A stretch of DNA of 64,000 bases from DATBHM01 sp963772375 (GCA_963772375.1 CAVYXG010000004.1:496001-560000); one strand, 5' to 3'. Counted from the first letter of the stretch, positions 54,991 through 63,796 are shown. Notes: generated by a model from the letters alone, not told the origin. A program made the numbers and translations.

Positions 54991-55265
54991 GCCCGCGTCC
55001 TTCGGACCTGGAGCCTGACGAACAACCACGTCAGCAGGACGAACGCCACGACGACCTCGAGGAGCACGAGCAGGTCACGAAGCCGGGGCCCGACGTGGAG
55101 CGCGAGATACGAGAAGAGGCGATCGGGGATCGCCACGAACCCGAGGAACGCGAGCGCGAGAACGAGGGCGCCCTTCCACAGGGCACCCCCCCAGGTCTCC
55201 CCCGATCCCGCTGCCCCCGATGCGGCTGATCGGCCGGTGCTCGGCTGCGGTAGGTCGCTCGCCAT
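54987..55265 (-). CDS. Small two-helix membrane protein, first gene of the bc operon
   Basis: A 92-residue protein: a soluble start rich in S, G and A, then two hydrophobic helices (ALVLALAFLGFVAIP and LVLLEVVVAFVLLTWLFVRL) joined by a short loop, and a basic end. The ATG at 55265 was chosen as the start nearest the first helix. It overlaps the GTG of the FAD protein. It could anchor that soluble protein to the membrane. The 217-base divergent spacer holds the 15-bp palindrome GCCGGCGTCGCCGGC at 55380-55394 and a small CCCCA-GTTG-TGGGG hairpin. Confidence 0.7.
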   Translation of the reverse strand: MASDLPQPSTGRSAASGAAGSGETWGGALWKGALVLALAFLGFVAIPDRLFSYLALHVGPRLRDLLVLLEVVVAFVLLTWLFVRLQVRRTRA

Positions 55266-55470
55266 GGGCCTCGGTCTCCGCGAAGCGCTTGGTGCCGCCG
55301 TATTCTCCACGGAATCAAGCCGGAACTCTTCCCCAGTTGTGGGGTCATTGGGCCCGGCCCCCCAGGGCATGTCGCCCCTGCCGGCGTCGCCGGCGAATGT
55401 GTGTACGAGGTGTGTCCGATCGAACCCACCGCCGAGTCCATTCCGGGCTGCAGGGTCCATCGGTGCGCGG

Positions 55471-55476
55471 TAGCGT
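55471..55476 (+). promoter_or_regulatory. -10 element (TAGCGT), leaderless start
   Basis: TAGCGT plus exactly six bases gives the ATG at 55483, so transcription should start at the codon. No ribosome-binding site is present. Confidence 0.45.
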
Positions 55477-55482
55477 GGACCG

Positions 55483-55755
55483 ATGTCCACACCTCCCGAA
55501 CACGTGCCCACCGAGCCGGTCCCGCCCGTCACTCCGACCGACACCACCCCGACCCGTTCCGCCCGGCCCCGCAGTCAGTACGACCCCGTCGCCAGGATCG
55601 CGCTGGTGGTCATCGCCGCCGTGATGGTGATCATGCTGGTGCTCGTCCTCGGCGGGTACCACTTCAGCGTCACCACGGGCAAGGGCGGCAAGGGCGGCAA
55701 GGGCGGCGGCGGCCACCACCACACCCCCAAGGTCACCCACTCCGCCAACCCCTAG
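55483..55755 (+). CDS. Small membrane protein with Gly/Lys/His-rich tail (90 aa)
   Basis: A 90-residue protein with about 35 residues of P and T-rich sequence, a hydrophobic helix (IALVVIAAVMVIMLVLVLGG) and a short tail containing three GGK repeats followed by GGGGHHHTPKVTH. The histidine-rich end could bind metal, which would fit a neighbour of copper proteins, but this is only a possibility. The topology is probably N-in, tail outside. It is divergent from the bc operon and precedes the secreted protease gene by 87 bases. Confidence 0.6.
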   Translation: MSTPPEHVPTEPVPPVTPTDTTPTRSARPRSQYDPVARIALVVIAAVMVIMLVLVLGGYHFSVTTGKGGKGGKGGGGHHHTPKVTHSANP

Positions 55756-55842
55756 CCAGGGGTCCTGCCGCCCCGCGACCCCTTTTCCTCGGTGGTCGGG
55801 TCGGTCATAATCGGTTGTCCGATCTGGGGAGGGGGGATCTCG

Positions 55843-58530
55843 TTGCACCGCAACCTTCGTGGCCGTCGCCTGCTGAGCGGCCGCCGGCACGGATGGGCCA
55901 ATGCGCTCCTTGCCGTCGCAAGCGCGACGCTCCTGCTGCAGCCGACGGCGACCGCGGCCACCGCCCGGGCTCCGCATCCTGCCCGGCCGGCCGCCGGACA
56001 CGGCGGCGAGCTGGCGGCCGGCTCGGCGATCACCCGTCACGAGATCCTGTCCCTCCTCCGCCCCGGCACCGGCCTCTGCGCGGGCCTGTTCCAGTCGCGG
56101 GCGGTCGACGACGCGCCCTGCACCCATGGGCCCGACACCTTGCTCCCCGACCCGCACGGCCATGTCGGCATCCCGCCGGGCCTCCGGGCCCGCTCGCTGC
56201 CGGAGTTCGACGATCTGCCGGGCATCCCCTGCTACTCGTCCGGACCGCGCGTCCACGTGTTCTACGCCTACTTCGAGAAGAACCTCCTCGACGCCCCCGG
56301 GCTGAAGAACCGCCGCGCCGCGATCCTGAACGCGGTCGCCGTGGCCGACCGCATCCTGAGCGTCTCGGCCTCGCAATCGGGCGGCGTGCGACACATCCGG
56401 TGGGTCATGTCGCAGTGCCACCTCACGATCACCCCGTTCCGCGTGGCCCAGAAGTGGACGTTCGAGGCGTTCGACCCGACCTACCTCCGGGCGCACCTCG
56501 AGCGGGCCGGGCTGATGTCCAAGTCGGAGAAGGGGCTGACGTTCCTGGAGACCGAGACGGCGCCCATCCCCGCGGGCTGCCAGGGCGTCGGCGAGGTCTA
56601 TCCGGACGACCGCACCACCCCCGCCAACCTCAACAACCACGGCGACATGAACACCCTGGTGGTGACGGGGTGCGCCGACGCGCTGTTCGACCCGTTCGCC
56701 ATGGGCGAGGTCTCGATCCACGAGCTCTTCCACAGCATGGGGGCGGTCCAGCAGTCGGCGCCGCACCACACCAACAACCGTCACTGCTGGGACGAGTCCG
56801 ACGTCATGTGCTACGACGACGACTTCAGGCCGAAGACGTTCCCCTTGAGGAAGATCTGCCCGGCCACGGTGCCGGAGCTGCTCGACTGCAACGACAACGA
56901 CTACTTCGACACCAACCCGCCTGGCGGGTCCTACCTCGCGACCCACTGGGACGCCGCCCGCAACACGTTCCAGGCCACGACCGCCCCGCCGCGGTACCAG
57001 CCGCTCCCGACACCTCTGATCGCGTTGAAGAGCCCCGGCTCCGTGGTCTCGGGGACCGTGAAGGTACCGCTCACGGTGCGGTCGCAGGGCGGCGGCATCA
57101 CCGAGGTGGACTTCACGGTGGACGGGCGGAAGACCGTGGACCGCGCGGCCCCGTACGCCGTCACCGTCAACACGCTCGGCCGGCCCAACGGCGCCAGGAT
57201 CACGATCGGCGCCCTCGCGATCGACCGGTTCGGCCGACAGGGCACCGCCAAGCAGCTGGCGCTGACCGTCCGCAACCCGACGGCGACGCTGCTCACGCCG
57301 GCCTCGTTCCAGCCGATCGGGCAGCGGTTCTCGTGGTCGGCGACGGCGAGCGCGGCGCCGGGACACACGATCCAGAAGGTCGAGCTCCTGGCCGCCTACA
57401 ACGACGGGAAGACGTCCGTGATCGACACCGACGCCACCGCACCCTTCGGCGGAACCGTCACCGCGCTCCCCCGGCCGAGCATCTTCGCCGGCACGCTCCG
57501 CGTTCGGGCGACGCAATCGGGCGGCACGGCCGTCACGTCTTCCGGCCGCGACGTGGTCCTGTCCCCGCCGCTCGTGACGAACGTCATGGGCCCGGCCTTC
57601 GGCGTCGGAAGTCGGCCCGTCACGTTCCTCACCCAGGTCGGCGCGAGTCCCGGGCTCTCGGTCTCGTCATTGCACGTCCGTGTGATACCCGGGTTCGACG
57701 ACACCGGGCAGCCCGTCGACCAGTTCGACGTCAGGACGCCGATCGCGACGCGGGGACCGGACGCCTGGTTCGCGGCGAGCTGGCCCCGCCCGGGCGGATT
57801 CCAGCCGGTGGCCACGAAGACCTACACGCTCGCCTTCACGGCCATCGACAGCGCCGGATCGGCCAGCGGCTTCGCCTACCCGGCCACGGTGAGCTGGCTG
57901 GCCGGCTCCCATAGCTCGGTGGGCATCAGCGAGCCGTCGGCGGGGGCCACGGTGGGCGGCGCCCACGTGACGATCGCCGCCGACCCGGACCTGAACGGCG
58001 CCCAGGCGTTCAATGGGCAGATCGACGTCGACCTGGGAGGCGCGGACTTCCCCATCGACGGGACCACCACGCCGGCCTGGACCATCCCGAACGACTCCCA
58101 GCCCGGCGGATGGAACACCACCCAGGTCGCGAACGGCCCCCATCTGCTCCAGGCCGACGTCTTCACGAACGAAAACCTCGGGGACGCGCCGTCGCCCGGC
58201 AGGATCGTGACGGTCGACAACGCCGACCCGCGGATCGTGGTGGGTGGGGTGTCGGCCGGCGACCACGTCACCGGCTCGGTCCACCTGCACGCCGCGCTCT
58301 CCGGACTGCCCGGCGGCTGGCCGGCGCCGGTCGAGGTCGTGTTCTACGCGAACGGGAGGAGCGTCGACGAGGACACCTCGCCGGCGCCGCAGGCGGCGGA
58401 CGGCACGTGGAGCACCGCCCCCTACGACGACGGCCGCGTGGAGGTCCGCGCGGTCGCGATCTTCTTCGGACAGGGCACCGCGTCGTGGCGGCTGTGGTCG
58501 GCCCCCGTGGTCGTCACGGTCCACCACTGA
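55843..58530 (+). CDS. Secreted HExxH metalloprotease with repeated beta-sandwich domains
   Basis: An 895-residue exported protein. After a basic start, GWANALLAVASATLLLQ is a Sec-type signal. The catalytic part (to about residue 370) has SIHELFHSMGAVQ: HExxH followed by the conserved glycine of metzincins, with glutamine where the third zinc histidine is usually found and a PHH shortly after. HCWDESDVMCYDD is a cysteine-rich conserved segment. About five Ig-like beta domains (VDFTVDGRKTV, VEVVFYANGRSV) fill the rest. The TTG at 55843 was chosen because GGAGGGGGGATCTCG precedes it; a longer frame has no such site. Confidence 0.82.
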   Translation: MHRNLRGRRLLSGRRHGWANALLAVASATLLLQPTATAATARAPHPARPAAGHGGELAAGSAITRHEILSLLRPGTGLCAGLFQSRAVDDAPCTHGPDTLLPDPHGHVGIPPGLRARSLPEFDDLPGIPCYSSGPRVHVFYAYFEKNLLDAPGLKNRRAAILNAVAVADRILSVSASQSGGVRHIRWVMSQCHLTITPFRVAQKWTFEAFDPTYLRAHLERAGLMSKSEKGLTFLETETAPIPAGCQGVGEVYPDDRTTPANLNNHGDMNTLVVTGCADALFDPFAMGEVSIHELFHSMGAVQQSAPHHTNNRHCWDESDVMCYDDDFRPKTFPLRKICPATVPELLDCNDNDYFDTNPPGGSYLATHWDAARNTFQATTAPPRYQPLPTPLIALKSPGSVVSGTVKVPLTVRSQGGGITEVDFTVDGRKTVDRAAPYAVTVNTLGRPNGARITIGALAIDRFGRQGTAKQLALTVRNPTATLLTPASFQPIGQRFSWSATASAAPGHTIQKVELLAAYNDGKTSVIDTDATAPFGGTVTALPRPSIFAGTLRVRATQSGGTAVTSSGRDVVLSPPLVTNVMGPAFGVGSRPVTFLTQVGASPGLSVSSLHVRVIPGFDDTGQPVDQFDVRTPIATRGPDAWFAASWPRPGGFQPVATKTYTLAFTAIDSAGSASGFAYPATVSWLAGSHSSVGISEPSAGATVGGAHVTIAADPDLNGAQAFNGQIDVDLGGADFPIDGTTTPAWTIPNDSQPGGWNTTQVANGPHLLQADVFTNENLGDAPSPGRIVTVDNADPRIVVGGVSAGDHVTGSVHLHAALSGLPGGWPAPVEVVFYANGRSVDEDTSPAPQAADGTWSTAPYDDGRVEVRAVAIFFGQGTASWRLWSAPVVVTVHH

Positions 58531-58543
58531 GGGCGGCGGCCGC

Positions 58544-60112
58544 TCACTCCCACTCGATCGTCGCGGGGGGCTTGCTGCTGATGTCGTAGACGACGCGGTT
58601 GACGCCGGGGACCTCGGCCACGATGCGGCTCGAGACCCGATCGAGCACGTCGTACGGCAGCCGCGCCCAGTCGGCGGTCATCGCGTCCTCGCTGGTCACG
58701 GCCCGGATCACGATGGGGTGCTGGTACGTCCGGCCGTCGCCCATCACCCCGACGCTGCGCACGCCGGCCAGCAGCGCCGCGTACCACTGCCACAGCTCGG
58801 CGTCGAGCCCGGAGCGGCGGACCTCCTCGCGGAGGATGTGGTCGGCCGCCCGGACCAGCGCGAGCCGCTCGGCCGTCACGTCGCCGATCACGCGCACCGC
58901 GAGGCCCGGCCCCGGGAACGGCTGGCGCTGCGTGATCTCCTCGGGCAGGCCCAGCTCGGCGCCGACCTGCCGCACCTCGTCCTTGAAGAGGTCGCGAAGC
59001 GGTTCGACCAGCTCGAAGTCCATGTCCTCCGGCAGGCCGCCCACGTTGTGATGACTCTTGATCTTGGCCGCGGTCCTCGAACCGCTCTCGATGACGTCCG
59101 GGTACAGCGTCCCCTGGACGAGGAACCGCGCACCACGGTGTTCCTTCGCGACCTCCTCGAACACCCGGATGAACTCCTCCCCGATGATCTTCCGCTTGGC
59201 CTCGGGGTCCTCGACGCCGGCGAGCTTCGTCAGGAACCGGTCGGCCGCCTTGACGTGCACCAGCGGCACGTGGAAGTGCCGGGCGAACGTGTCCTCGACC
59301 TGTTCGGGCTCGCCCTCCCTGAGCAGCCCGGTGTCGACGAACACACAGGTCAGCCGGTCGCCGATGGCCTTGTAGACCAGCAGGGCCGCCACGGCGGAGT
59401 CCACGCCTCCGCTCAGGGCGCAGATTGCCTCAGCGTCGCCGACCTGATCGCGAATCCGCTCTACGCTTCGTTCGATGACGTTCGCCGGCGTCCAGTCCGG
59501 GAGCAGCCCGCACCCGTCGTACAGGAACCGCTTCATGACGTCCTGCCCGCGCGGTGTGTGCGCGACCTCCGGGTGGAACTGCACGGCGTAGAGGCCGCGC
59601 TCGGGGTCCTCCATGGCGGCCACGGGGATCGCCTCCGTGCGCGCGGTGACCCGGAACCCCTCGGGGGCCCGTTCCACGGCGTCACCGTGGCTCATCCAGA
59701 CCGTCTCGCGCTCGGGGAGGTCGGCCAGCAGCACGCCGGGCGAGAGCACCTCCAGCCCGGTTCGGCCGTACTCGCGGACGCCGGTCGGCGCGACCTCGCC
59801 GCCCAGCGCGCGGGCCATGACCTGCTGGCCGTAGCAGATGCCGAGCACCGGGACGCCGATGTCGAACACCTCCGGCCCGATCGCGGGCGCGCCGGGCTCG
59901 TACACGCTGGCCGGGCCGCCGGACAGGACCAGCCCCGCCGGCCGCCGAGCCTTCAGCTCCTCGACCGTGGCGTCGAACGGCACGATCTCGGAGTAGACGT
60001 GCGCCTCGCGGATGCGCCGGGCGATGAGCTGCGCGTACTGCGCGCCGAAGTCGAGGACCAGGACCGGCCGAGGGTCGCGCGCCCCCGGGGAGAGCGGCTC
60101 GTCGGAGGTCAC
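58544..60112 (-). CDS. guaA: GMP synthase (glutamine-hydrolysing)
   Basis: A 522-residue enzyme making GMP from XMP. The class I amidotransferase half has GICYGQQ with the nucleophilic cysteine and QFHPEV with the histidine and glutamate. The ATP-pyrophosphatase half has LSGGVDSAVAAL, then DTGLLREGE and the C-terminal KPPATIEWE. The GTG overlaps the stop of guaB3 (GTGA), so the two are coupled. Length is as expected. It converges on the protease gene with a 13-base gap. Confidence 0.95.
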   Translation of the reverse strand: MTSDEPLSPGARDPRPVLVLDFGAQYAQLIARRIREAHVYSEIVPFDATVEELKARRPAGLVLSGGPASVYEPGAPAIGPEVFDIGVPVLGICYGQQVMARALGGEVAPTGVREYGRTGLEVLSPGVLLADLPERETVWMSHGDAVERAPEGFRVTARTEAIPVAAMEDPERGLYAVQFHPEVAHTPRGQDVMKRFLYDGCGLLPDWTPANVIERSVERIRDQVGDAEAICALSGGVDSAVAALLVYKAIGDRLTCVFVDTGLLREGEPEQVEDTFARHFHVPLVHVKAADRFLTKLAGVEDPEAKRKIIGEEFIRVFEEVAKEHRGARFLVQGTLYPDVIESGSRTAAKIKSHHNVGGLPEDMDFELVEPLRDLFKDEVRQVGAELGLPEEITQRQPFPGPGLAVRVIGDVTAERLALVRAADHILREEVRRSGLDAELWQWYAALLAGVRSVGVMGDGRTYQHPIVIRAVTSEDAMTADWARLPYDVLDRVSSRIVAEVPGVNRVVYDISSKPPATIEWE

Positions 60113-61266
60113 GCCATCCCCACGCCCTGGGACCGCTGATAGCTCTTCCCCTCGGACTTGATCGAGGGCGCGATCACCAATTCGGCCTTCTGGAACTCGC
60201 GGATGTTCGCATAGCCGGTCGTCGCCATCGACATCGTGAGGGCGCCGAACAGGTTCAGCGTGCCGTCGTTCTCGTGCGCCGGCCCGGCCAGGATCTCCTG
60301 CAGCGACGCGACCTGCCGCGTCTTCACACGCGCGCCCCGCGGGAGCGTCGGGTGGAACGTCGCCATCCCCCAGTGGTGACCGCGCCCCGGCGCCTCGTAC
60401 GCGCGCGTGAGGGGCGAGCCGATCATCACCGCGTCGGCGCCGCACGCGATGGCCTTGGCGATGTCGCCGCCCGTGCGCATGCCGCCGTCGGCGATCACGT
60501 GGCAGTACCGGCCGGTCTCGTGGAGGTGGGTCATGCGCGCGCCGGCCGCGTCCGCGATGGCGGTGGCCTGGGGAACTCCGACGCCGATCACGCCACGAGT
60601 GGTGCAGGCGGCGCCCGGCCCGACGCCCACCAGCACGCCGACCGCCCCCGTCCGCATGAGGTGCAGCGCGGTCGAGTAGGACGCCACCCCGCCCACGATC
60701 ACCGGCAGGTCGAACGAGGCGATGAACTCCTTCAGGTTGAGCGGCTCGCTGCGGGTCGAGACGTGTTCGGCGGAGACCACCGTGCCCTGGACGACCAGGA
60801 TGTCGAGCTCGGCCTCGAGCACCAGGTGCTGGTACTTCCGGACCTTCTGCGGGGTCAGCGAGGCCGCCGCCGTGACGCCGCCCTCCTTGATCTCGCGGAT
60901 CCGCCGGACGATCAACTCCTCCTTGATCGGCTCCGCGTACAGCTCCTGCATCCGCCGGGTCGCCTTCTCGTCGGGCAGCGCGGCGATCTCGTCGAACACC
61001 GGGTCGGGGTCCTCGTAGCGGGTCTGGAGGCCCTCGAGGTTCAGCACGGCCAGGCCGCCGAGCCGGCCGATCTCGATCGCGGTGGCCGGCGACACCACCC
61101 CGTCCATCGCCGATGCCAGCATCGGGAGGCCGAACGTGTAGGCGTCGATCTCCCAGGAGATGTCGACGTCGTCGGGGTCGCGGGTCCTCCGCGAGGGGAC
61201 GATGGCGACGTCGTCGAATCCGTACGCCTTGCGGGCGGTCTTCCCCATCCCGATCTCGAATTCCAC
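60109..61266 (-). CDS. GuaB3 family IMP dehydrogenase-related protein
   Basis: A 385-residue TIM-barrel protein lacking CBS domains. GPGAACTTRGVIGVGVP carries the catalytic cysteine, MLASAMDGVVSP and VIADGGMRTGGDIAKA form the active site, and the C-terminal IKSEGKSYQRSQ is family-typical. GuaB3 proteins are common in Actinobacteria and Cyanobacteria; a cyanobacterial member has been reported to be a GMP reductase rather than an IMP dehydrogenase. The AGGAGG site six bases before the GTG at 61266 fixes the start. It is followed by guaA. Confidence 0.88.
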   Translation of the reverse strand: MEFEIGMGKTARKAYGFDDVAIVPSRRTRDPDDVDISWEIDAYTFGLPMLASAMDGVVSPATAIEIGRLGGLAVLNLEGLQTRYEDPDPVFDEIAALPDEKATRRMQELYAEPIKEELIVRRIREIKEGGVTAAASLTPQKVRKYQHLVLEAELDILVVQGTVVSAEHVSTRSEPLNLKEFIASFDLPVIVGGVASYSTALHLMRTGAVGVLVGVGPGAACTTRGVIGVGVPQATAIADAAGARMTHLHETGRYCHVIADGGMRTGGDIAKAIACGADAVMIGSPLTRAYEAPGRGHHWGMATFHPTLPRGARVKTRQVASLQEILAGPAHENDGTLNLFGALTMSMATTGYANIREFQKAELVIAPSIKSEGKSYQRSQGVGMA

Positions 61267-61314
61267 TGCGAGCCTCCTACGCCTCTCGACTGCCCGAACG
61301 GGCCGGATACGCGA

Positions 61315-61342
61315 AACGCCCGCCCGGGGAAGGGCAGGCGTT
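61315..61342 (-). terminator. Hairpin between the DinB-like gene and guaB3
   Basis: Eleven paired bases (one G-U in RNA) around a six-base loop, AACGCCTGCCC to GGGCGGGCGTT on the minus strand, then TCGCG. It lies 74 bases after the DinB-like stop and 49 before guaB3, so it may end the first transcript or attenuate the second. It also folds on the plus strand. Confidence 0.5.
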
Positions 61343-61415
61343 CGGGTGTTCCATGTCGGAATGCTACCGGACGCCCTCGGCGATCGCGAGCATCGCCGCC
61401 TGAGTTGCTTGACGC

Positions 61416-61928
61416 CTAGGGCGGCAGGTGGCCCTCGAGGGCGGCCTCGATCTGGTCGAGGTGTTCGCCGCGGTGGTCGGCACGCAGGGCGTTCAATGGG
61501 CTCGACTCGTCGCTCGGGTACATGCGCTCGGGCGGGAGGGCGGCGACGCGGCGATCGGTGTCCTCCGCGATCCGGATCGCGAGCCGGCCAGCGGCGACCG
61601 GCTCGATGGTCTCGATGAGCGGCCGCGTCGAGTCGTTGATCCAGTCGACGTCCTCGGGTTCGGTGTCGTCGTCGGAGAACGGCTCGCCGCGCTCGAGCCT
61701 GCCGGCGAGGAACGACGCGCGCGCGTCCCAGAACGCGATGTGCGCCAGAATGCCGGCGGCGGTCCAGTCCTCGTTGACCGGCCGCGCGAGCCCCTCCGGC
61801 CCCAGACGGCCGATCAAGTTCCGCATGCGTTCGAGCTGGATCCGGTTGGCCTCGACGTAGTCGGGATCGCCCACGACCGCATCGAACCACAGATCAGCGA
61901 GCGCAGTCTGACTTGACGATGACATCAT
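61416..61928 (-). CDS. DinB-like helical-bundle protein
   Basis: A 170-residue protein of the DinB/YfiT four-helix class. RPVNEDWTAAGILAHIAFWD and the C-terminal HRGEHLDQIEAALEGHL give three histidines placed as in metal-binding DinB and mycothiol-dependent enzymes. Length is typical. Function in Actinobacteria is often thiol transfer or detoxification; no mycothiol genes are nearby. It starts with two consecutive ATGs that lie inside a palindrome shared with the divergent ribbon-helix-helix gene. Confidence 0.78.
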   Translation of the reverse strand: MMSSSSQTALADLWFDAVVGDPDYVEANRIQLERMRNLIGRLGPEGLARPVNEDWTAAGILAHIAFWDARASFLAGRLERGEPFSDDDTEPEDVDWINDSTRPLIETIEPVAAGRLAIRIAEDTDRRVAALPPERMYPSDESSPLNALRADHRGEHLDQIEAALEGHLPP

Positions 61929-61938
61929 ATTGATGTCA
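61920..61938. promoter_or_regulatory. 8-3-8 palindrome TGACATCA-TAT-TGATGTCA between divergent genes
   Basis: Perfect half-sites of eight bases around TAT cover the start codon of the DinB-like gene and lie 44 bases before the ribbon-helix-helix gene. AT-rich in a GC-rich genome and placed next to a DNA-binding protein gene, it is a likely operator. Confidence 0.62.
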
Positions 61939-61981
61939 CTATGCCTGCCGTGAGACGTTGCACTGACGAGAGGATGACTTC

Positions 61982-62440
61982 ATGAACACCACCGCGTACG
62001 TCGACGGGCTGCTGAACGACCTGACGGCGCTGGCCGGGCTGGGCGAGGGCCCCCTCGCCGAGGCGGCCGACCGCCTGGCCGGCGCGCTCCGTGCGCAGGC
62101 CTCCATGCGCCTGCTGGACCTGCTCGGGGAGGGAGCCGTGGAGGTCTCCGCACAGCTCCCCTCCGGCCGCGTGGAGGTTCGCCTCGCCGGCCAGGAGCCC
62201 TCGTTCGTCTTCGTGGACGACGACGCAGCCACCGCGCCGGCGCCCGAGGCGTCCGACGAGGGCATGAACGCCCGCATCACGCTCCGGCTGCCCGGAGGGC
62301 TCAAGGAGACCATCGAACGCGCGGCCTCGCGCGACCACGTCTCGGCCAACACCTGGATCGTGCGTGAGCTCACACGTTTTACCTCGGCGCCACCGACCCG
62401 GCGTTCCGGCCGCCGACTGACCGGCTACGCCACGAGCTGA
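61982..62440 (+). CDS. Ribbon-helix-helix protein
   Basis: A 152-residue protein. The first 100 residues contain an alanine-rich helical part and a short beta part (VEVSAQLPSGRVEVRL). The C-terminus NARITLRLPGGLKETIERAA, SRDHVSANTWIVREL is an Arc/HicB-like ribbon-helix-helix DNA-binding unit. GAGAGG precedes the ATG. The following DUF4097 gene starts 14 bases after its stop. It probably represses this operon and possibly the DinB-like gene through the palindrome upstream, as judged from position. Confidence 0.78.
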   Translation: MNTTAYVDGLLNDLTALAGLGEGPLAEAADRLAGALRAQASMRLLDLLGEGAVEVSAQLPSGRVEVRLAGQEPSFVFVDDDAATAPAPEASDEGMNARITLRLPGGLKETIERAASRDHVSANTWIVRELTRFTSAPPTRRSGRRLTGYATS

Positions 62441-62454
62441 AAGGAGCACCAGCC

Positions 62455-63252
62455 ATGAACCAGACGTTCCAGACATCAGCACCGCTCAACCTGTCGGTGT
62501 CCGTCCCCGCGAGCAGCCTCGAGATCGAAGGGGCGGTCGACGCCACGGAGACCACCGTGGAGGTCGAACGCCTCGACCGCGAGATGGACCCGGCCGAGCT
62601 GGAGTGCCGGCTCGCCCACGACGGTACGTCGCTCGAGGTCAAGGTCGGCCGCAAGCGGTTCCGCGACGCGAAGTACCGGGTGACGATCCGGACCCACGAG
62701 GGCACCAACCTGGACATCGCCACCGGGGCGGCCGACGTGCGCGGCTCGGGGACCTTCGGGTCGTGTCGGTACCGGTCGGGCTCGGGGGACGTCTCGTTCG
62801 GCGACCTCACCGGCCGGGTCAGCATGAAGACCGGTAGCGGCGACATTCGGGTGTCGAACGCCCTCGACGAGCTCGGCATCGACGTGGCGTCGGGGGCGAT
62901 CGTCGTCGGGACGACCCACCGCCGGGCCGCGATCCACAACGTCTCGGGCACCGTCGACGTGGGCGAGGCGAAGTTCGACCTCACGGCTCGGTCGGTGTCG
63001 GGCGACCTGCGGATCGGTTCGGCGGCCCGCGGGGCGGTCAGCCTGACCTCGGTGTCGGGCGACATCGACGTGGGCATCGCCGCCGGGAAGCGGACCTACC
63101 TCGACCTGCACTCGATCAGCGGGGACATGCGTTCCGACCTCGACGTGTCCTCCGCGCCGCACGCCGACGGCGCGCCGGACGTCGAGCTCCGGGCCAAGAC
63201 GGTGAGCGGCGACGTCACGATCCGTCGCGCCGCAGCCGCCGACGCCGCCTGA
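62455..63252 (+). CDS. DUF4097 beta-strand-repeat protein
   Basis: A 265-residue soluble protein dominated by short beta repeats of about 20 residues, including TGSGDIRVSNA, SVSGDLRIGSA, SVSGDIDVGIA and SISGDMRSDLD. This is the pattern of DUF4097 (adhesin-like) beta-solenoids. No signal peptide or membrane anchor is present, so it seems cytoplasmic. AAAGGAG precedes the ATG. In many Actinobacteria DUF4097 genes stand next to small DNA-binding proteins, as here, but the role is not known. Confidence 0.84.
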   Translation: MNQTFQTSAPLNLSVSVPASSLEIEGAVDATETTVEVERLDREMDPAELECRLAHDGTSLEVKVGRKRFRDAKYRVTIRTHEGTNLDIATGAADVRGSGTFGSCRYRSGSGDVSFGDLTGRVSMKTGSGDIRVSNALDELGIDVASGAIVVGTTHRRAAIHNVSGTVDVGEAKFDLTARSVSGDLRIGSAARGAVSLTSVSGDIDVGIAAGKRTYLDLHSISGDMRSDLDVSSAPHADGAPDVELRAKTVSGDVTIRRAAAADAA

Positions 63253-63307
63253 GAAATCGCAGTCCGGTTGTTGATCGACCTGGCTCCTCACGGCCCTGTG
63301 GGGTTGG

Positions 63308-63796
63308 ATGGACGACGTGGCCACGACGGCCGTGGGGAGCCGGGTCGAACGCTGCTACCGCGAGCAGGCCGAACGCCTGTGGCGCTCGCTGCTGCTGTTC
63401 TCGGGGAGCGCCGACGTGGCATCCGACGCCGTGGCCGAGACGTTCGCACAGGCGCTCCGGCGCGGCGACGAGATCCGCGACATCGATGCATGGGTGTGGC
63501 GGGCCGGGTTCCGGATCGCGTCCGGTGACCTCGCCCGCCGGCGAAGCCGGGCCACCGAGGAGCTGACCGCGGCCACCGAGGCAACGGTCGAGATGCCCGA
63601 GCCGACCGTTGACCTCGTCCGGGCCATGCGGAAGCTCTCCCCCAAGCAGCGCGGGGCCGTCGTCCTCCACCACTACGCGGGCTACTCCAACAAGGAGACC
63701 GCCCGCATCCTCGGCACCACGGCGGCCGCCGTCGGCGTGCACCTCGAACGCGCCCGGCGCCGCCTCCGAACGCTCCTGGAGGACCACGATGCCTGA
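63308..63796 (+). CDS. ECF RNA polymerase sigma factor (SigE-like family)
   Basis: A 162-residue sigma factor. Region 2 (YREQAERLWRSLLLFSGSADVASDAVAETFAQAL) includes the -10 binding helix with the family DAVAETF. Region 4 (KLSPKQRGAVVLHHYAGYSNKETARILGTTAAAVGVHLERARRRL) is the -35 helix-turn-helix. It is short and lacks extra C-terminal domains. It overlaps the next gene by eight bases, which is likely its membrane partner, possibly an anti-sigma factor. No matching promoter was recognised upstream. Confidence 0.88.
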   Translation: MDDVATTAVGSRVERCYREQAERLWRSLLLFSGSADVASDAVAETFAQALRRGDEIRDIDAWVWRAGFRIASGDLARRRSRATEELTAATEATVEMPEPTVDLVRAMRKLSPKQRGAVVLHHYAGYSNKETARILGTTAAAVGVHLERARRRLRTLLEDHDA

